A stretch of DNA of 64,000 nucleotides from Actinacidiphila alni (GCF_900112845.1 NZ_FONG01000001.1:496001-560000), one strand, 5' to 3'; positions 9,446 through 18,116 are shown, counted from the first letter of the stretch. Translations and numbers: made by a program. The notes: generated from the sequence alone by a model not told the origin.

Positions 9446-10318
9446 TCAGGGCCTGGCCAGGTCGCGGATCTCCGGTCGCCGCGTGTAGCCGGCCGAGCGA
9501 TAGGTGGTCACCCCCACCACATTGGCACTCGGGGTGCAGACCACCGCGCTCGACGAGCCCAGGTCGCGCAGCGCCGCCGCGGCGGCCAGCGAGATCGACC
9601 GGCCGTGCCCGTGGCCGCGGTGGTCGCGGTGCACACCGAGGGGTTCGAGCAGGCCCGGCCTGCCGGGTCCCGCGGACCAGACGGTCGCGGCCGCCACCGG
9701 GGTGCCCGCGGCGTCGTAGCCGATCAGGCACCGGGCGTCGGCGTACGCGGCGCAGGACGCCATCACCCGCCAGTGGTCGGCGGAGAACCTCGAACCGTCG
9801 AAGGAGGCCCGGTGGATCTCGGTGCGCAGCTCGGCCTGCTCTGGCCCGGCCACCTCGATCCGCAGACCGTGCGCCGGCACCGGCTCGGCGAGGTCCCGGC
9901 GCAGCGGCGTCCACGGCTCGTCCTCTGTCCAACTGTCGGCGGCCAGCAATTCGCGGACGAGGGAGCCGGCAGGGGCGTCGGCGCACACCTTCCCCTTCGA
10001 ACCGTCGGAGAGGACACCGCGCTCCGGGTCGCTCAGATCCTCGACCAGGCGGTGCGCCAACTCGTCGTCCCGCTGGGCGTCCGGCGCGATCGTCAGCCGC
10101 AGCACCTCGTGGCCGTCGAGCAGACCGAGGGCGAGGATCCGCCCGTCCCGGCTCCACAGCCGCGTGGAGTCCGCGGTCGCCTCGGCGCCCGGCCGCCAGT
10201 TCCAGCCGATGTCCCCGGGATGCAACTGCGACGGCGCCCCGTCGTGCTGCCACTCGCGGAGCGCGTCCACCGCGCCGTTCAGCCCGTCGACGTCCGGTGT
10301 ACTCAGCACAATCGCCAT
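9446..10318 (-). CDS. GNAT-family N-acetyltransferase
   Basis: ATG at 10318 was chosen because upstream in-frame residues are not protein-like. The product is 290 aa. The C-terminal half has the acetyl-CoA-binding GNAT core: LGVHRDHRGHGHGRSISL matches the R/Q-x-x-G-x-G/A loop, followed by a helix and the terminal TYRSAGYTRR strand. The N-terminal half is a diverged second domain of about 130 residues, as in two-domain GNATs such as mycothiol synthase-like proteins. The acceptor substrate cannot be inferred. It converges on the RICIN gene and follows the sigma factor gene by 130 bp in the same direction. Confidence 0.85.
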   Translation of the reverse strand: MAIVLSTPDVDGLNGAVDALREWQHDGAPSQLHPGDIGWNWRPGAEATADSTRLWSRDGRILALGLLDGHEVLRLTIAPDAQRDDELAHRLVEDLSDPERGVLSDGSKGKVCADAPAGSLVRELLAADSWTEDEPWTPLRRDLAEPVPAHGLRIEVAGPEQAELRTEIHRASFDGSRFSADHWRVMASCAAYADARCLIGYDAAGTPVAAATVWSAGPGRPGLLEPLGVHRDHRGHGHGRSISLAAAAALRDLGSSSAVVCTPSANVVGVTTYRSAGYTRRPEIRDLARP

Positions 10319-10448
10319 CCCCCGATCACACACCACGCGCCCGCCGCCCGGCATCCGGTTTTTCGCGCGATCAGCGGTCGGCGGCCAGCGACCTGTGACG
10401 GGCGACCGGCCGCCGGGACCCGTATGCGCGGGGCCCCGGCGGCGCGGC

Positions 10449-11417
10449 TCAGTCGAGGACCGCGACGGTGACCGTACGCAGCCGGCCGGGATCGGCGATC
10501 ACGTCGATCGCGGTGATCCGGCCGGCCACGACGGTGAAGTCCAGGACGACCGTCAGACGGCCCAGCGGCGCCATCACCAGGCCGGGCCGGCCGTTGACCA
10601 GGGCAGGCTGGGACAGCCGTACGCGCTCGGCCGCCGCCGTCGCACCGCCCGCCACGGCGCGGATACCGCGCAGCACCACCGGTTCAGGACCGGGGAGCGC
10701 CGCCGCGTCGGCGCGCAGCACCACCTCCGGGTCGAGCAGCGCGAGCAGCGCCTCGAAATCGCCGTCCCGGGAGGCGGCGAAGTACGCCTCCACCACCTCG
10801 CGGTGGCGGGCCCGGTCCGCGGCGGCACCCTGACCGGCTCCGCCCTGACCGGCCCCGGAATCGGCGCCCTTGACGCGCCGCCGTGCCCGGCTGGCGAGCT
10901 GGCGCACGGCGGCGGGCGACCGTTCCAGCAGAGTGCCGATGCCGTCGAAGGGCACGGCGAACATGTCGTGCAGCACGAAGGCGACCCGCTCGGCGGGCGT
11001 CAGCGTGTCCAGCACCACCAGCATCGCCAGACCCACGGACTCGGCGAGCACCGCCTCCCGTTCGGGGTCGGCCGCCTCCGGCGGCCCGACGACCCGCCCG
11101 GCCGCGCCCGCGCCCGGATCCCGCTCGATCCGCCCGGCGTCCCCACCGCCCGCCCGATCCGGCGCCGGCACGTCCAGCGGTTCCTCGCGCCGCCGCTCGC
11201 GCGTCCGCAGCATGTTCAGGCACACCCGGGCCACCACCGTGGTCAGCCAGCCGGCGATGTTCTCGACGTCCTCGGTGTCCGCGGCGCTGACCCGCAGCCA
11301 CGCCTCCTGGACGGCGTCGTCCGCCTCGCTCGCCGACCCGAGCATGCGGTACGCCACGGCGTGCAGCCGCTCCCCGTGCTCCTCGACGAGCCCGGCCGAC
11401 CATAGTCGTACGTCCAC
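10449..11417 (-). CDS. ECF RNA polymerase sigma factor with C-terminal SnoaL-like domain (SigJ/ECF41-like)
   Basis: The GTG at 11417 has a purine-rich ribosome site GGGAAGGGAA. The product is 322 aa: sigma region 2 (about 5-75, with AYRMLGSASEADDAVQEAWLR), a variable linker, sigma region 4 (about 137-183, LTPAERVAFVLHDMF and the HTH around AVRQLASRARRRV) and a SnoaL/NTF2-like C-terminal domain ending IDVIADPGRLR. In ECF41 factors the SnoaL domain replaces a separate anti-sigma factor. The usual DGGGK/R motif at its start is replaced by DAAALPGPEP. The gene is divergent from an NmrA-type reductase, a common ECF41 partner arrangement, which suggests it drives that gene and itself. Confidence 0.9.
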   Translation of the reverse strand: MDVRLWSAGLVEEHGERLHAVAYRMLGSASEADDAVQEAWLRVSAADTEDVENIAGWLTTVVARVCLNMLRTRERRREEPLDVPAPDRAGGGDAGRIERDPGAGAAGRVVGPPEAADPEREAVLAESVGLAMLVVLDTLTPAERVAFVLHDMFAVPFDGIGTLLERSPAAVRQLASRARRRVKGADSGAGQGGAGQGAAADRARHREVVEAYFAASRDGDFEALLALLDPEVVLRADAAALPGPEPVVLRGIRAVAGGATAAAERVRLSQPALVNGRPGLVMAPLGRLTVVLDFTVVAGRITAIDVIADPGRLRTVTVAVLD

Positions 11418-11481
11418 GCGTCACATTCCCTTCCCGCCCGGTGTCAACGCAGTAGATCACCGAAACTTGGTGCCGGGGGAT

Positions 11482-11525
11482 CCCGTACGGCGTCGAAGAA
11501 ACCCCGTACGGGATCGCGTACGGGG
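11482..11525. promoter_or_regulatory. Three palindromic CGTACG boxes between sigma factor and reductase genes
   Basis: CCCGTACGG at 11482-11490, the perfect palindrome CCCGTACGGG at 11503-11512, and CGTACGGGG at 11517-11525. Centre spacings are 21 and 12 bp. The cluster lies 65-108 bp upstream of the reductase start and on the same side of the sigma gene start, a good place for a shared operator. No known regulator can be assigned. Confidence 0.45.
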
Positions 11526-11589
11526 TCGGCGCGGCAGCGTCCCGGCACCGGCACCGGCACGACATCCGAACGATGACGGAGAAGCAGCC

Positions 11590-12351
11590 ATGACAGCACC
11601 CATCCTGGTCACCGGCGGTACGGGCACCCTCGGACGGCAGGTGACACCGCTGCTGCGGGAGGCGGGCGGCGAGCCGCGGGTGCTCAGCCGCACGGCGCGC
11701 GAGTCCGCGGAGGGCATCGAGTACGTCACGGGTGACCTGCTCACGGGCGAGGGCGTCGACGCCGCGCTCGACGGTGTGGAGACCGTGCTGCACCTCGCCG
11801 GCGACGCCAAGCACGACGAGGAGTCGACCCGTACGCTGATGCGCGCCGCGGCGGCCGCGGGCGTACGGCACGTGGTGTACATCTCGGTCACCGCCGCCGA
11901 CCGGGTCCCGCTCGGCTACTTCCGCGCCAAGTCCGCGGCGGAACGCGTGGTGACCGGATCCGGAGTGCCGTGGACGACGCTGCGCGCCGCGCAGTTCCAC
12001 GAACTGGCCTTCACCGTGGCCCGGTCGATGGCGAAGCTGCCGGTGATCCCCGTCCCCGGTGCGATCCGGCTGCAACCGGTCGACTCGCGCGACGTGGCCG
12101 CCCGGCTGGTGGAACTCGCCCTCGGCGAACCCTCCGGCCTGGTCGCGGACCTGGTGGGCCCCACCGTCTACCCGATGGGCGACTTCATCCGCTCCTACCT
12201 CAAGGCCGCCGGCAAGCGCCGCCCCCTGCTGCCCGTCCCGATGCCGGGCAAGGCGGGCCGGGTCTACAAGGCGGGCGGAAACCTTTCCCTGGACGGCGCC
12301 GACGTCGGCACCAGGACCTGGGAGGACTTCCTGACGGCGCGGCTTGGCTGA
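11590..12351 (+). CDS. NAD(P)H-binding, NmrA/SDR-a-type reductase
   Basis: ATG 11590 follows a GACGGAGAAG ribosome site. The product is 253 aa with an N-terminal Rossmann motif TGGTGTLGRQV, a core ending in the GVRHVVYISVT strand, and a YFRAKSAAERVV helix in the usual SDR Tyr/Lys region. It is short, as for atypical NmrA-like NAD(P)-binding proteins that act as reductases, quinone reductases or redox sensors. It stands divergent to the ECF41-like sigma factor across 172 bp, so its expression is probably sigma-dependent. The substrate is not predictable. Confidence 0.88.
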   Translation: MTAPILVTGGTGTLGRQVTPLLREAGGEPRVLSRTARESAEGIEYVTGDLLTGEGVDAALDGVETVLHLAGDAKHDEESTRTLMRAAAAAGVRHVVYISVTAADRVPLGYFRAKSAAERVVTGSGVPWTTLRAAQFHELAFTVARSMAKLPVIPVPGAIRLQPVDSRDVAARLVELALGEPSGLVADLVGPTVYPMGDFIRSYLKAAGKRRPLLPVPMPGKAGRVYKAGGNLSLDGADVGTRTWEDFLTARLG

Positions 12352-12408
12352 GCGGGGCCCGCGCCCAGCCGGTGGACGGGCCGGGCGCGCGGCCGGGACG
12401 CGCGGTGG

Positions 12409-13746
12409 TCACTTCCGGTCGGGCGCCCGCTCGGTCTCCGGCGCGATCGCGGGCACGTCCGCCTGGCCTTCCGCCGCCCCGTCCGCCGGTTCGGCCGGCT
12501 GCCCGGCCGCACGCGCCGGGGTCGCGCCGGCGACGCGGGTGCTCGTACGGGCGGCGCGGGTGCCGGTCGTCGCGAAGGGCGAGTAGCGCGGCACCCACCG
12601 CAGCAGCGCGCCCGCCGCCGCGACACCGACCGCACCCATCACCGCGATGCCGGTGGCAAGGCTGCCGAGGGAGGCGGCGGCCGACACGACCAGGGGTCCG
12701 CCGGCGGAGCCGGAGTCGGCGCACAGCCGCCACACGCCGAGGAACTGCGAACGGGTGCGCGGCGGCGCGACATCCGCGCCGAGCGTCATGAGGATGCCGC
12801 TGCCGATCCCGTTGCCGAAGCCCATCAGCATGGCGACCACGGTCAGCGACGCCAGGCTGTGCGTCAGCGGCAGCGCGGCCTGCGCCCCGCCGAGGACCAG
12901 CATCGACGGCACCGCGATCCACAGCCGTCCCGCCCGGTCCATGACCTTGCCCGAGGGATAGAAGGTCATGGTGTCGATCAGCCCGGCGATCCCGAAGACG
13001 ACACTGGTGGACGACGGGCTGAAGCCGAGGTGGTCGGCCCACAGCGGGAGCACCGTCTGCCGGGTGGCCCGCACGGAGCCGACCAGCAGCACGGCGAGCC
13101 CCAGGGTCAGGAAGACCTTGCGGTGGTCGTGCAGCACCGACCGCACCGACGCGGTCTCCCGCGCGTCACCGGCCGCCGGATCGGCGACGTCCCGCACGGT
13201 GAGCAGCACCACGGCGGTGATCACCGTGCACAGCAGCGCCAGCCAGTAGATGTCGTGCACCGGCAGCCTGGTCAGCACGGCGGCGCCGAGGAAGGGGCCG
13301 ACGAAGGCGCCGACGCGCGACATGCCGCCCAGCGTGGACAGTGCCCGCGCCCGCAGCGCGGTCGGCACCACCTCGGTGAGGTAGGACTGCCGGGCCAGGA
13401 TGAAGACCGCGTTGGACGCGCCGGTCACGGTCACGGCGAGCGCGAGCTGCCACACGCTGCGGGCCAGCGCGCACGCGGTGAGCGTCAGCGCGGTGACGCC
13501 GGAGGCGACCAGCATCGCCTTGCGGTCGCCGAGCCGGGCCGCGAGCGCGCCGGCCGGCACGTCGCCCAGGATCTGGCCGACGCCGAGCAGGGCGAGCACC
13601 AGGCCCGCGGTGCCGACGTTCGCGCCGAGCGCTCTGCCGCTGAGGGCGAGCACCGGCGCGAGGGCGCCCATGCCCGTCTCGAAGATCAGGACCGGCAGGA
13701 ACACCGCCGGAATCAGACTCCGCAGCGACACAGGACGCGTACTCAC
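12409..13746 (-). CDS. MFS transporter, drug-efflux type
   Basis: Start GTG 13746 (STRPVSLRSLIPAVF) has GAGGTGAGG upstream; an in-frame extension to 13827 is not protein-like. The product is about 445 aa with 12 predicted hydrophobic segments. The loop LAARLGDRKAML after helix 2 matches the MFS motif A pattern (G-x-x-x-D-R/K-x-G/A-R/K-x-x), and the second half starts after a charged loop near DPAAGDARETASV. The C-terminal 50 residues are Ala/Glu-rich and cytoplasmic. Likely proton-driven export of a small molecule; the substrate is unknown. It converges on the NmrA-type gene with 57 bp between them. Confidence 0.87.
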   Translation of the reverse strand: MSTRPVSLRSLIPAVFLPVLIFETGMGALAPVLALSGRALGANVGTAGLVLALLGVGQILGDVPAGALAARLGDRKAMLVASGVTALTLTACALARSVWQLALAVTVTGASNAVFILARQSYLTEVVPTALRARALSTLGGMSRVGAFVGPFLGAAVLTRLPVHDIYWLALLCTVITAVVLLTVRDVADPAAGDARETASVRSVLHDHRKVFLTLGLAVLLVGSVRATRQTVLPLWADHLGFSPSSTSVVFGIAGLIDTMTFYPSGKVMDRAGRLWIAVPSMLVLGGAQAALPLTHSLASLTVVAMLMGFGNGIGSGILMTLGADVAPPRTRSQFLGVWRLCADSGSAGGPLVVSAAASLGSLATGIAVMGAVGVAAAGALLRWVPRYSPFATTGTRAARTSTRVAGATPARAAGQPAEPADGAAEGQADVPAIAPETERAPDRK

Positions 13747-13860
13747 CTGCTGGTGCCTCACCTCGGGGGACGACCGCCGGACCGGGGCACACCGCCGTAC
13801 GACGGCAACCCGTCCGCCATTCAACAACAGGCGGCGCGCCGTCCGTACGGTGGTCAGGAG

Positions 13861-13887
13861 GTCCGACGGTAATACGGTCCGATGGTA
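13861..13887. promoter_or_regulatory. Tandem GTCCGAYGGTA repeat upstream of MFS gene
   Basis: GTCCGACGGTA at 13861-13871 and GTCCGATGGTA at 13877-13887, a 16-bp period, lie about 115 bp upstream of the exporter start. They may be an operator for a repressor encoded elsewhere. There is no regulator gene next to the exporter, which is unusual for efflux genes. Confidence 0.35.
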
Positions 13888-13941
13888 GGACAGTCAGGGA
13901 GCCGGGTGGTCGGCCGGGGCGTACAGGAGACCGTGGCCCGG

Positions 13942-14424
13942 TCAGTGCGCCCGCAGTTCTGCCAGCCGGTCCAGGAAGACCCGCTGGCCCTTGATGATCC
14001 GCTCGTGCGCCCGCGGCAGCCCGCACCACTCCAGCCGGTCGATCTCCGGGAATTCCCGCAGCGTGCCCGAGCCCTTCGGCCACTCCATGGTGAAGGTGCC
14101 GGGAACGGCGGTCGCCGGGTCGAAGTCGGCCTCCAGCGCCCAGGCGGTGACGACCTTGCCGCCCGACTGTTCGGTCTCGCCGAGCGGCAGGAGGTCGCCG
14201 TCGGGCAGCGGATGGCCGACCTCCTCCGCGAACTCCCGCCGGGCCGCGTCGAGCGCGGCCTCCTCCGGCCCGTACTCGCCCTTGATCAGCGACCAGGCGC
14301 CCGCCTCGCGCCGGGCCCAGAAAGGGCCGCCCATGTGCCCGAGCAGGACCTCGATCCCGCCCTCGCCGGTGCTCGCGCCCGTGTCGCGGAAGAGCAGGAC
14401 GCCCGCGCTGCGTTTGTTCGCCAC
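13942..14424 (-). CDS. Nudix (NUDIX) hydrolase
   Basis: The GTG at 14424 gives 160 aa. The Nudix box G-x5-E-x7-REUxEExGU is complete: it starts at GEYGPEEAA and ends REFAEEVG, with the three acidic metal ligands present. The family cleaves nucleoside diphosphates linked to another moiety. The N-terminus KRSAGVLLFRD and the aromatic EVLLGHMGGPFWARR suit the small house-cleaning NTP/diphosphoinositol-type subgroup. It appears monocistronic. Confidence 0.92.
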   Translation of the reverse strand: MANKRSAGVLLFRDTGASTGEGGIEVLLGHMGGPFWARREAGAWSLIKGEYGPEEAALDAARREFAEEVGHPLPDGDLLPLGETEQSGGKVVTAWALEADFDPATAVPGTFTMEWPKGSGTLREFPEIDRLEWCGLPRAHERIIKGQRVFLDRLAELRAH

Positions 14425-14438
14425 GCCGTCAAGTGTGC

Positions 14439-14472
14439 CCGTGCCGCCGCCGACCGGACGGCAGCGGCACGG
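14439..14472 (-). terminator. Hairpin downstream of the PNGase A gene
   Basis: The 9-bp arms CCGTGCCGC (14439-14447) and GCGGCACGG (14464-14472) pair perfectly about 43 bp beyond the stop of the amidase gene. There is no U-tract, as is common in Streptomyces. Confidence 0.4.
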
Positions 14473-14514
14473 ACAGCGACGGCCGCGGCACGGGCGTCGA
14501 ACGGGGAAGACGCG

Positions 14515-16254
14515 TCACGGCCGCCGTACGTCCGAGGTCAGCCGGCCGTGCTCGGCGGTCAGCGTGCGGTCGTAGCGGCGGCCGGTGTCGGTGGTGCCGC
14601 GGTAGTGCTCGGCGCCGGTGCCGTCGGCGGACACGACCGTGCCGCCGTCCCGGGCCAGCACGCCCGTCGCCGTCACCGTGTCGTCGGTGGCCGCGAACGG
14701 CCGCCACGGTCCGGTGGACCCGGCGCGGGCGCTGTCGGTCAGCACCCGCTGCTGCCTGACCGAGCCGCGCAGGTCGTAATTGTCGCCGTCCACATAGCGC
14801 GGGATGTCCATGGTGACGTCGATCGGGTACGACCACGTGTGCCGCACGGCGTGCGTCCGGCCGCCGCCGTGACCGCGCGGCCGTACCGTCGTGGTGACGA
14901 CGGTCGTGCCCGCGTCGCGCTGGGCCACCACCTGGTGCCGGCCGCCGTCGGCGACGGTGTCGTCATTGGTGTAGGCGGTGTTCTGGCTGACGCGCGTGGT
15001 GATCCGGCCCGCCGAGGTGTCGACATAGCCCTCCGTGGACCAGTCGCGGCCCGCGGTCGTGCGGATCGCGGTGGCGCCGTCCGCGCCGGGCGTCCGCGTG
15101 CTGGTCACCCGCGGGTCGGCGGAGAGCGTGTCGGCGGTCAGCGCGCCGGACGTGCGCGCCCGGTGGTGGTCGGTGGTCAGGAAGAGCGTGCCGTCCACCG
15201 TCCAGGTGTCGGCGGCGCCGTACGGCGTGATGGTGACCGTGTGCGGGCGCCCGTCCACGAGTTCGCCGACGAAGGGCGTCAGATCGATGTCGTACGGCAG
15301 CGTCAGGAACTGGTCGACGGCCGGGATCGGCCGCCACAGCGTCGGTACGAGGCCGCCCGAGTAGACCACCGGATACGGCTGGGCCAGGCCCGCCGGCCTG
15401 CCGTCGACCGCCACCTGCACCTCACGGTACGGGCCGCCGCCGCACAGATAGTCCGGGTCCTGCGCGGCGAGGTCGCTGGGCACCGCGTCGAACCACTGCT
15501 CGTCGCAGCCGCCGCCGCGCGCGTACGCCTCCAGCCGCGCGGTGGTCAGATTGCGCGGCAGCACCACCGACTTCGACGCCGAGGCGCCGGGCGCCAGTTC
15601 GTACCAGCCGGGCGAGGCGTCCCCCGACAGCGGCAGCACACGGTCGGCCACGGCCGGGGCCGGATGCCGGCGGTCCGCCGCGTAGTAGGTGAGCGTCAGC
15701 GTCATGTGATAGGTGCCGGTGTACGTGCTGTTGACGATGTTGCCGAGGTCGGCGACGAGCGGCTGCGGGTCGCGCAGCAGTGGGGTGAAGGACGTGATGT
15801 CCTTCTCGACGTTCCAGGTGATGCCGTCGTCGTCCGGCTCGGGCGTGCTGGTGCGCAGCACCTCCGCGCCGCCGATCCACACCCCCGCCAGCCGGTCGTA
15901 CTGGCGGCCCGCGACGCTGCCCGACCAGTCGAGGACGACCTTGGACCAGGGCCCGGGACAGTCCTTGGGCGGGGTGACCGTGCCGGTGAACGGCTGCCCG
16001 TAGGAGTTGGCGAAGTCGTGCCGCATGACGGTGACCGCGCAGTGCCGGGTGTCCGGCCTGCTCACCGGCGGCAGCGCCGTCACCGGGTCCTGGTAGCCGT
16101 CCTCCACGTACGACGGGGCCGGCGCGGGGGAGCCGGCCGGGGCGGCGGCCGCGGTGCCCGCGGTGGTCAGGGCCAGGATCGCGCCGACGGACACGGCGGC
16201 GGCGAGCAGGGACCGCGCCAAGGCGCGCCCGCGCGGGGAGGTCTGATCGCGCAT
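14515..16254 (-). CDS. Secreted peptide-N4-(N-acetyl-beta-glucosaminyl)asparagine amidase A-like protein (PNGase A)
   Basis: ATG 16254 follows GAGGAAGTGACC and starts a signal peptide with an RGRALARSLLAAAV h-region and TAAAAPAG cleavage zone. The 579-aa protein matches the plant/fungal PNGase A fold: CAVTVMRHDFANSYGQPF, AGRQYDRLAGVWIGGAEVLR and TSTPEPDDDGITWNVEKDIT are the family's conserved N-terminal block, and further beta-sandwich sequence runs to the C-terminus. Characterised members release N-glycans from glycopeptides and accept core-alpha1,3-fucosylated plant glycans. It is extracellular and would supply glycans to the GH92 mannosidases in this window. It is divergent from an aldehyde dehydrogenase. 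Activity is inferred from family only. Confidence 0.85.
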   Translation of the reverse strand: MRDQTSPRGRALARSLLAAAVSVGAILALTTAGTAAAAPAGSPAPAPSYVEDGYQDPVTALPPVSRPDTRHCAVTVMRHDFANSYGQPFTGTVTPPKDCPGPWSKVVLDWSGSVAGRQYDRLAGVWIGGAEVLRTSTPEPDDDGITWNVEKDITSFTPLLRDPQPLVADLGNIVNSTYTGTYHMTLTLTYYAADRRHPAPAVADRVLPLSGDASPGWYELAPGASASKSVVLPRNLTTARLEAYARGGGCDEQWFDAVPSDLAAQDPDYLCGGGPYREVQVAVDGRPAGLAQPYPVVYSGGLVPTLWRPIPAVDQFLTLPYDIDLTPFVGELVDGRPHTVTITPYGAADTWTVDGTLFLTTDHHRARTSGALTADTLSADPRVTSTRTPGADGATAIRTTAGRDWSTEGYVDTSAGRITTRVSQNTAYTNDDTVADGGRHQVVAQRDAGTTVVTTTVRPRGHGGGRTHAVRHTWSYPIDVTMDIPRYVDGDNYDLRGSVRQQRVLTDSARAGSTGPWRPFAATDDTVTATGVLARDGGTVVSADGTGAEHYRGTTDTGRRYDRTLTAEHGRLTSDVRRP

Positions 16255-16470
16255 TCGGTCACTTCCTCGGGGGAGTGGGGAGGACGGGCGATGCGGAAGG
16301 TGTGAGAGGTGCGGGACGTACGGGAGTTGCCGGGGATCAATCTGCCGTGACCAGTACGGCCGTGTCGAGACGTCGTCGCCGGTCCCGGCCTGTGAGGGCG
16401 CCGTGCCGGGCACGGGCGCGGGCTTTGCCGAACGGCTCTCCTCAAGGACGTGAGGCGCTGCTATGTTGAG

Positions 16471-16491
16471 AGTTCGGAAGGTTAACAAACT
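16471..16491. promoter_or_regulatory. Imperfect inverted repeat AGTT...AACT in the PNGase A/ALDH intergenic region
   Basis: The 21-bp site begins AGTTCGGAAGG, ends GTTAACAAACT and contains the palindrome GTTAAC; the outer AGTT/AACT arms pair. It lies in the 348-bp gap 16255-16602, about 217 bp from the amidase start, and overlaps a possible minus-strand promoter (TTGTTA, 17-bp spacer, CATAGC). Similar AT-rich sites before actinobacterial sugar genes are often bound by ROK-family repressors. I see nothing else in this gap apart from the ribosome sites of both genes. Confidence 0.4.
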
Positions 16492-16602
16492 CTGACGCGC
16501 GTGGGCCCGCGAGGACGCGCGGGACACCGCCGCGCGCGGCGGGTCCCGGGCAACTCCCGTACGTCCCCCCGCGCTTCGACCGTGTCGCCCCGGAGGCCCG
16601 CC

Positions 16603-18072
16603 ATGCCGACCCCATCCACGCCGCAGCCCTGGAACGGCGCCCTCTTCATCGGCGGGGCCTTCGTCCCGGCCGAGGGCGGGCGGACCTCCACGGTGTACGA
16701 CAAGGCCGCCCAGGTACCGCTCGGCGAGGCGGGCCTGGCGTCACCCGCCGACCTGGACCGCGCCGCCCGCGAGGCCGCCGTCGCCGGCCGGGCCTGGGCC
16801 GCGGCCGACTTCGGCACCCGGGCCGACGTGCTGCGCGACGTCGCCGCCCGGCTGCGCGCCCGCGCCGACGAATTCGCCGAACTGATCGTCCGCGAGACCG
16901 GATCGATCCGCGGCAAGGCCGACTACGAGGTCGCGGGCGCGGTCGACGAGCTGCACCAGGCCGCGGCGCTCGCCGGACACGTCCGCGCCGAGACGCTGCC
17001 GTCGCGCGCGCCCGGCCGCGAAAGCATTGCTGAACGCGTACCGCTCGGCGTCGTCGGCGTCATCACCCCCTGGAACTTCCCGCTGGTGCTCGCCATGCGG
17101 GTGCTCGCGCCCGCGCTCGCCGTCGGCAACTCCGTGGTGCTCAAGCCCTCGCCGCACACCCCGCTCAGCGGCGGCCTGCTGCTCGCCGACCTCTTCGCCG
17201 AGGCCGGACTGCCCGCGGGCGTCCTCCAGGTGGTGCCCGGCGGCCAGGACACCGGCGAGGCGCTCACCGCCCACCCCGACATCGCCATGGTGCACTTCAC
17301 CGGGTCCAGCGCGGTCGGCCGGATCATCGCGCGGGACGCGGGGGAGCGGCTGAAGAAGGTCTCCCTCGAACTCGGCGGCAACAACGCGCTGATCGTCCTG
17401 GACGACGCCGACCTCGACCAGGCCGGACAGATCGGCGCCTGGTCCGCCTTCCACTACCAGGGCCAGACCTGCATCACCGCAGGCCGGCACATCGTGCAGC
17501 GGCCGGTCTTCGACGCGTACGTCGCCGAACTCGCCGCCCGCGCCGGGCGGATCACGGTCGGCGACCCGACGGGCGACGGGGTCGGGCTCGGGCCGATGAT
17601 CAGCGTCGAGCAGCGGGAGCGGGCGCGCAAGCTGCTGGACGAGGCGGTCGGGGCCGGCGCCACGGTCGTCGCCGGCGGCGACGGAGACGGACTCTTCCAC
17701 CGGCCCACCGTCGTCACCGGGGTCACCCCGCAGATGGCGCTGTGGACCGAGGAGATCTTCGCGCCGATCGCGCCCGTGCTCGCCGTCGACTCCGAGGAGG
17801 AGGCGTTGGCCGTCGCCAACGACACGTCCTACGGTCTCGTGGACGCCATCGTCACCGGCGACCTCGCCCGTGGGGGGCGCCTCGCCGCTCGGCTCGGGGC
17901 CGCCATGGTCCACGTCAACGACTCCACGTGCCTCGACGAGGCCCATGTCCCCTTCGGCGGGCGCGCCGCGTCCGGCCTCGGCGGCCGGGCCGGCGGGGAG
18001 TCCAATCTCCACGAATTCACCGAACTCCGCTGGCTCACCTACCAGCACACCCCCATCCACTACCCGTACTGA
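16603..18072 (+). CDS. NAD(P)-dependent aldehyde dehydrogenase, benzaldehyde dehydrogenase-like
   Basis: ATG 16603 follows CGGAGGCCCGCC. The product is 489 aa, full length for the family: the cofactor-binding loop GVITPWNFPLVLAMRV, the FTGSSAVGR turn, catalytic base Glu in LELGGNNALI and nucleophile Cys in GQTCITAGRH are all present. The ending HYPY and the ESIAERVPLG segment resemble bacterial benzaldehyde/vanillin dehydrogenases, which make aromatic acids from aldehydes such as lignin-derived units. No partner catabolic genes are adjacent. The 3' end is followed by a long hairpin repeat that probably terminates it. Confidence 0.92.
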   Translation: MPTPSTPQPWNGALFIGGAFVPAEGGRTSTVYDKAAQVPLGEAGLASPADLDRAAREAAVAGRAWAAADFGTRADVLRDVAARLRARADEFAELIVRETGSIRGKADYEVAGAVDELHQAAALAGHVRAETLPSRAPGRESIAERVPLGVVGVITPWNFPLVLAMRVLAPALAVGNSVVLKPSPHTPLSGGLLLADLFAEAGLPAGVLQVVPGGQDTGEALTAHPDIAMVHFTGSSAVGRIIARDAGERLKKVSLELGGNNALIVLDDADLDQAGQIGAWSAFHYQGQTCITAGRHIVQRPVFDAYVAELAARAGRITVGDPTGDGVGLGPMISVEQRERARKLLDEAVGAGATVVAGGDGDGLFHRPTVVTGVTPQMALWTEEIFAPIAPVLAVDSEEEALAVANDTSYGLVDAIVTGDLARGGRLAARLGAAMVHVNDSTCLDEAHVPFGGRAASGLGGRAGGESNLHEFTELRWLTYQHTPIHYPY

Positions 18073-18116
18073 CCCCTCTCCGGGGCGTGCCCGAGCCCCC
18101 CGCGGGGTGGGGTGCC

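Noticed and set aside
13882..16305. 807-residue plus-strand open frame
   Set aside because: Antisense to the Nudix and PNGase A genes; no recognisable fold.
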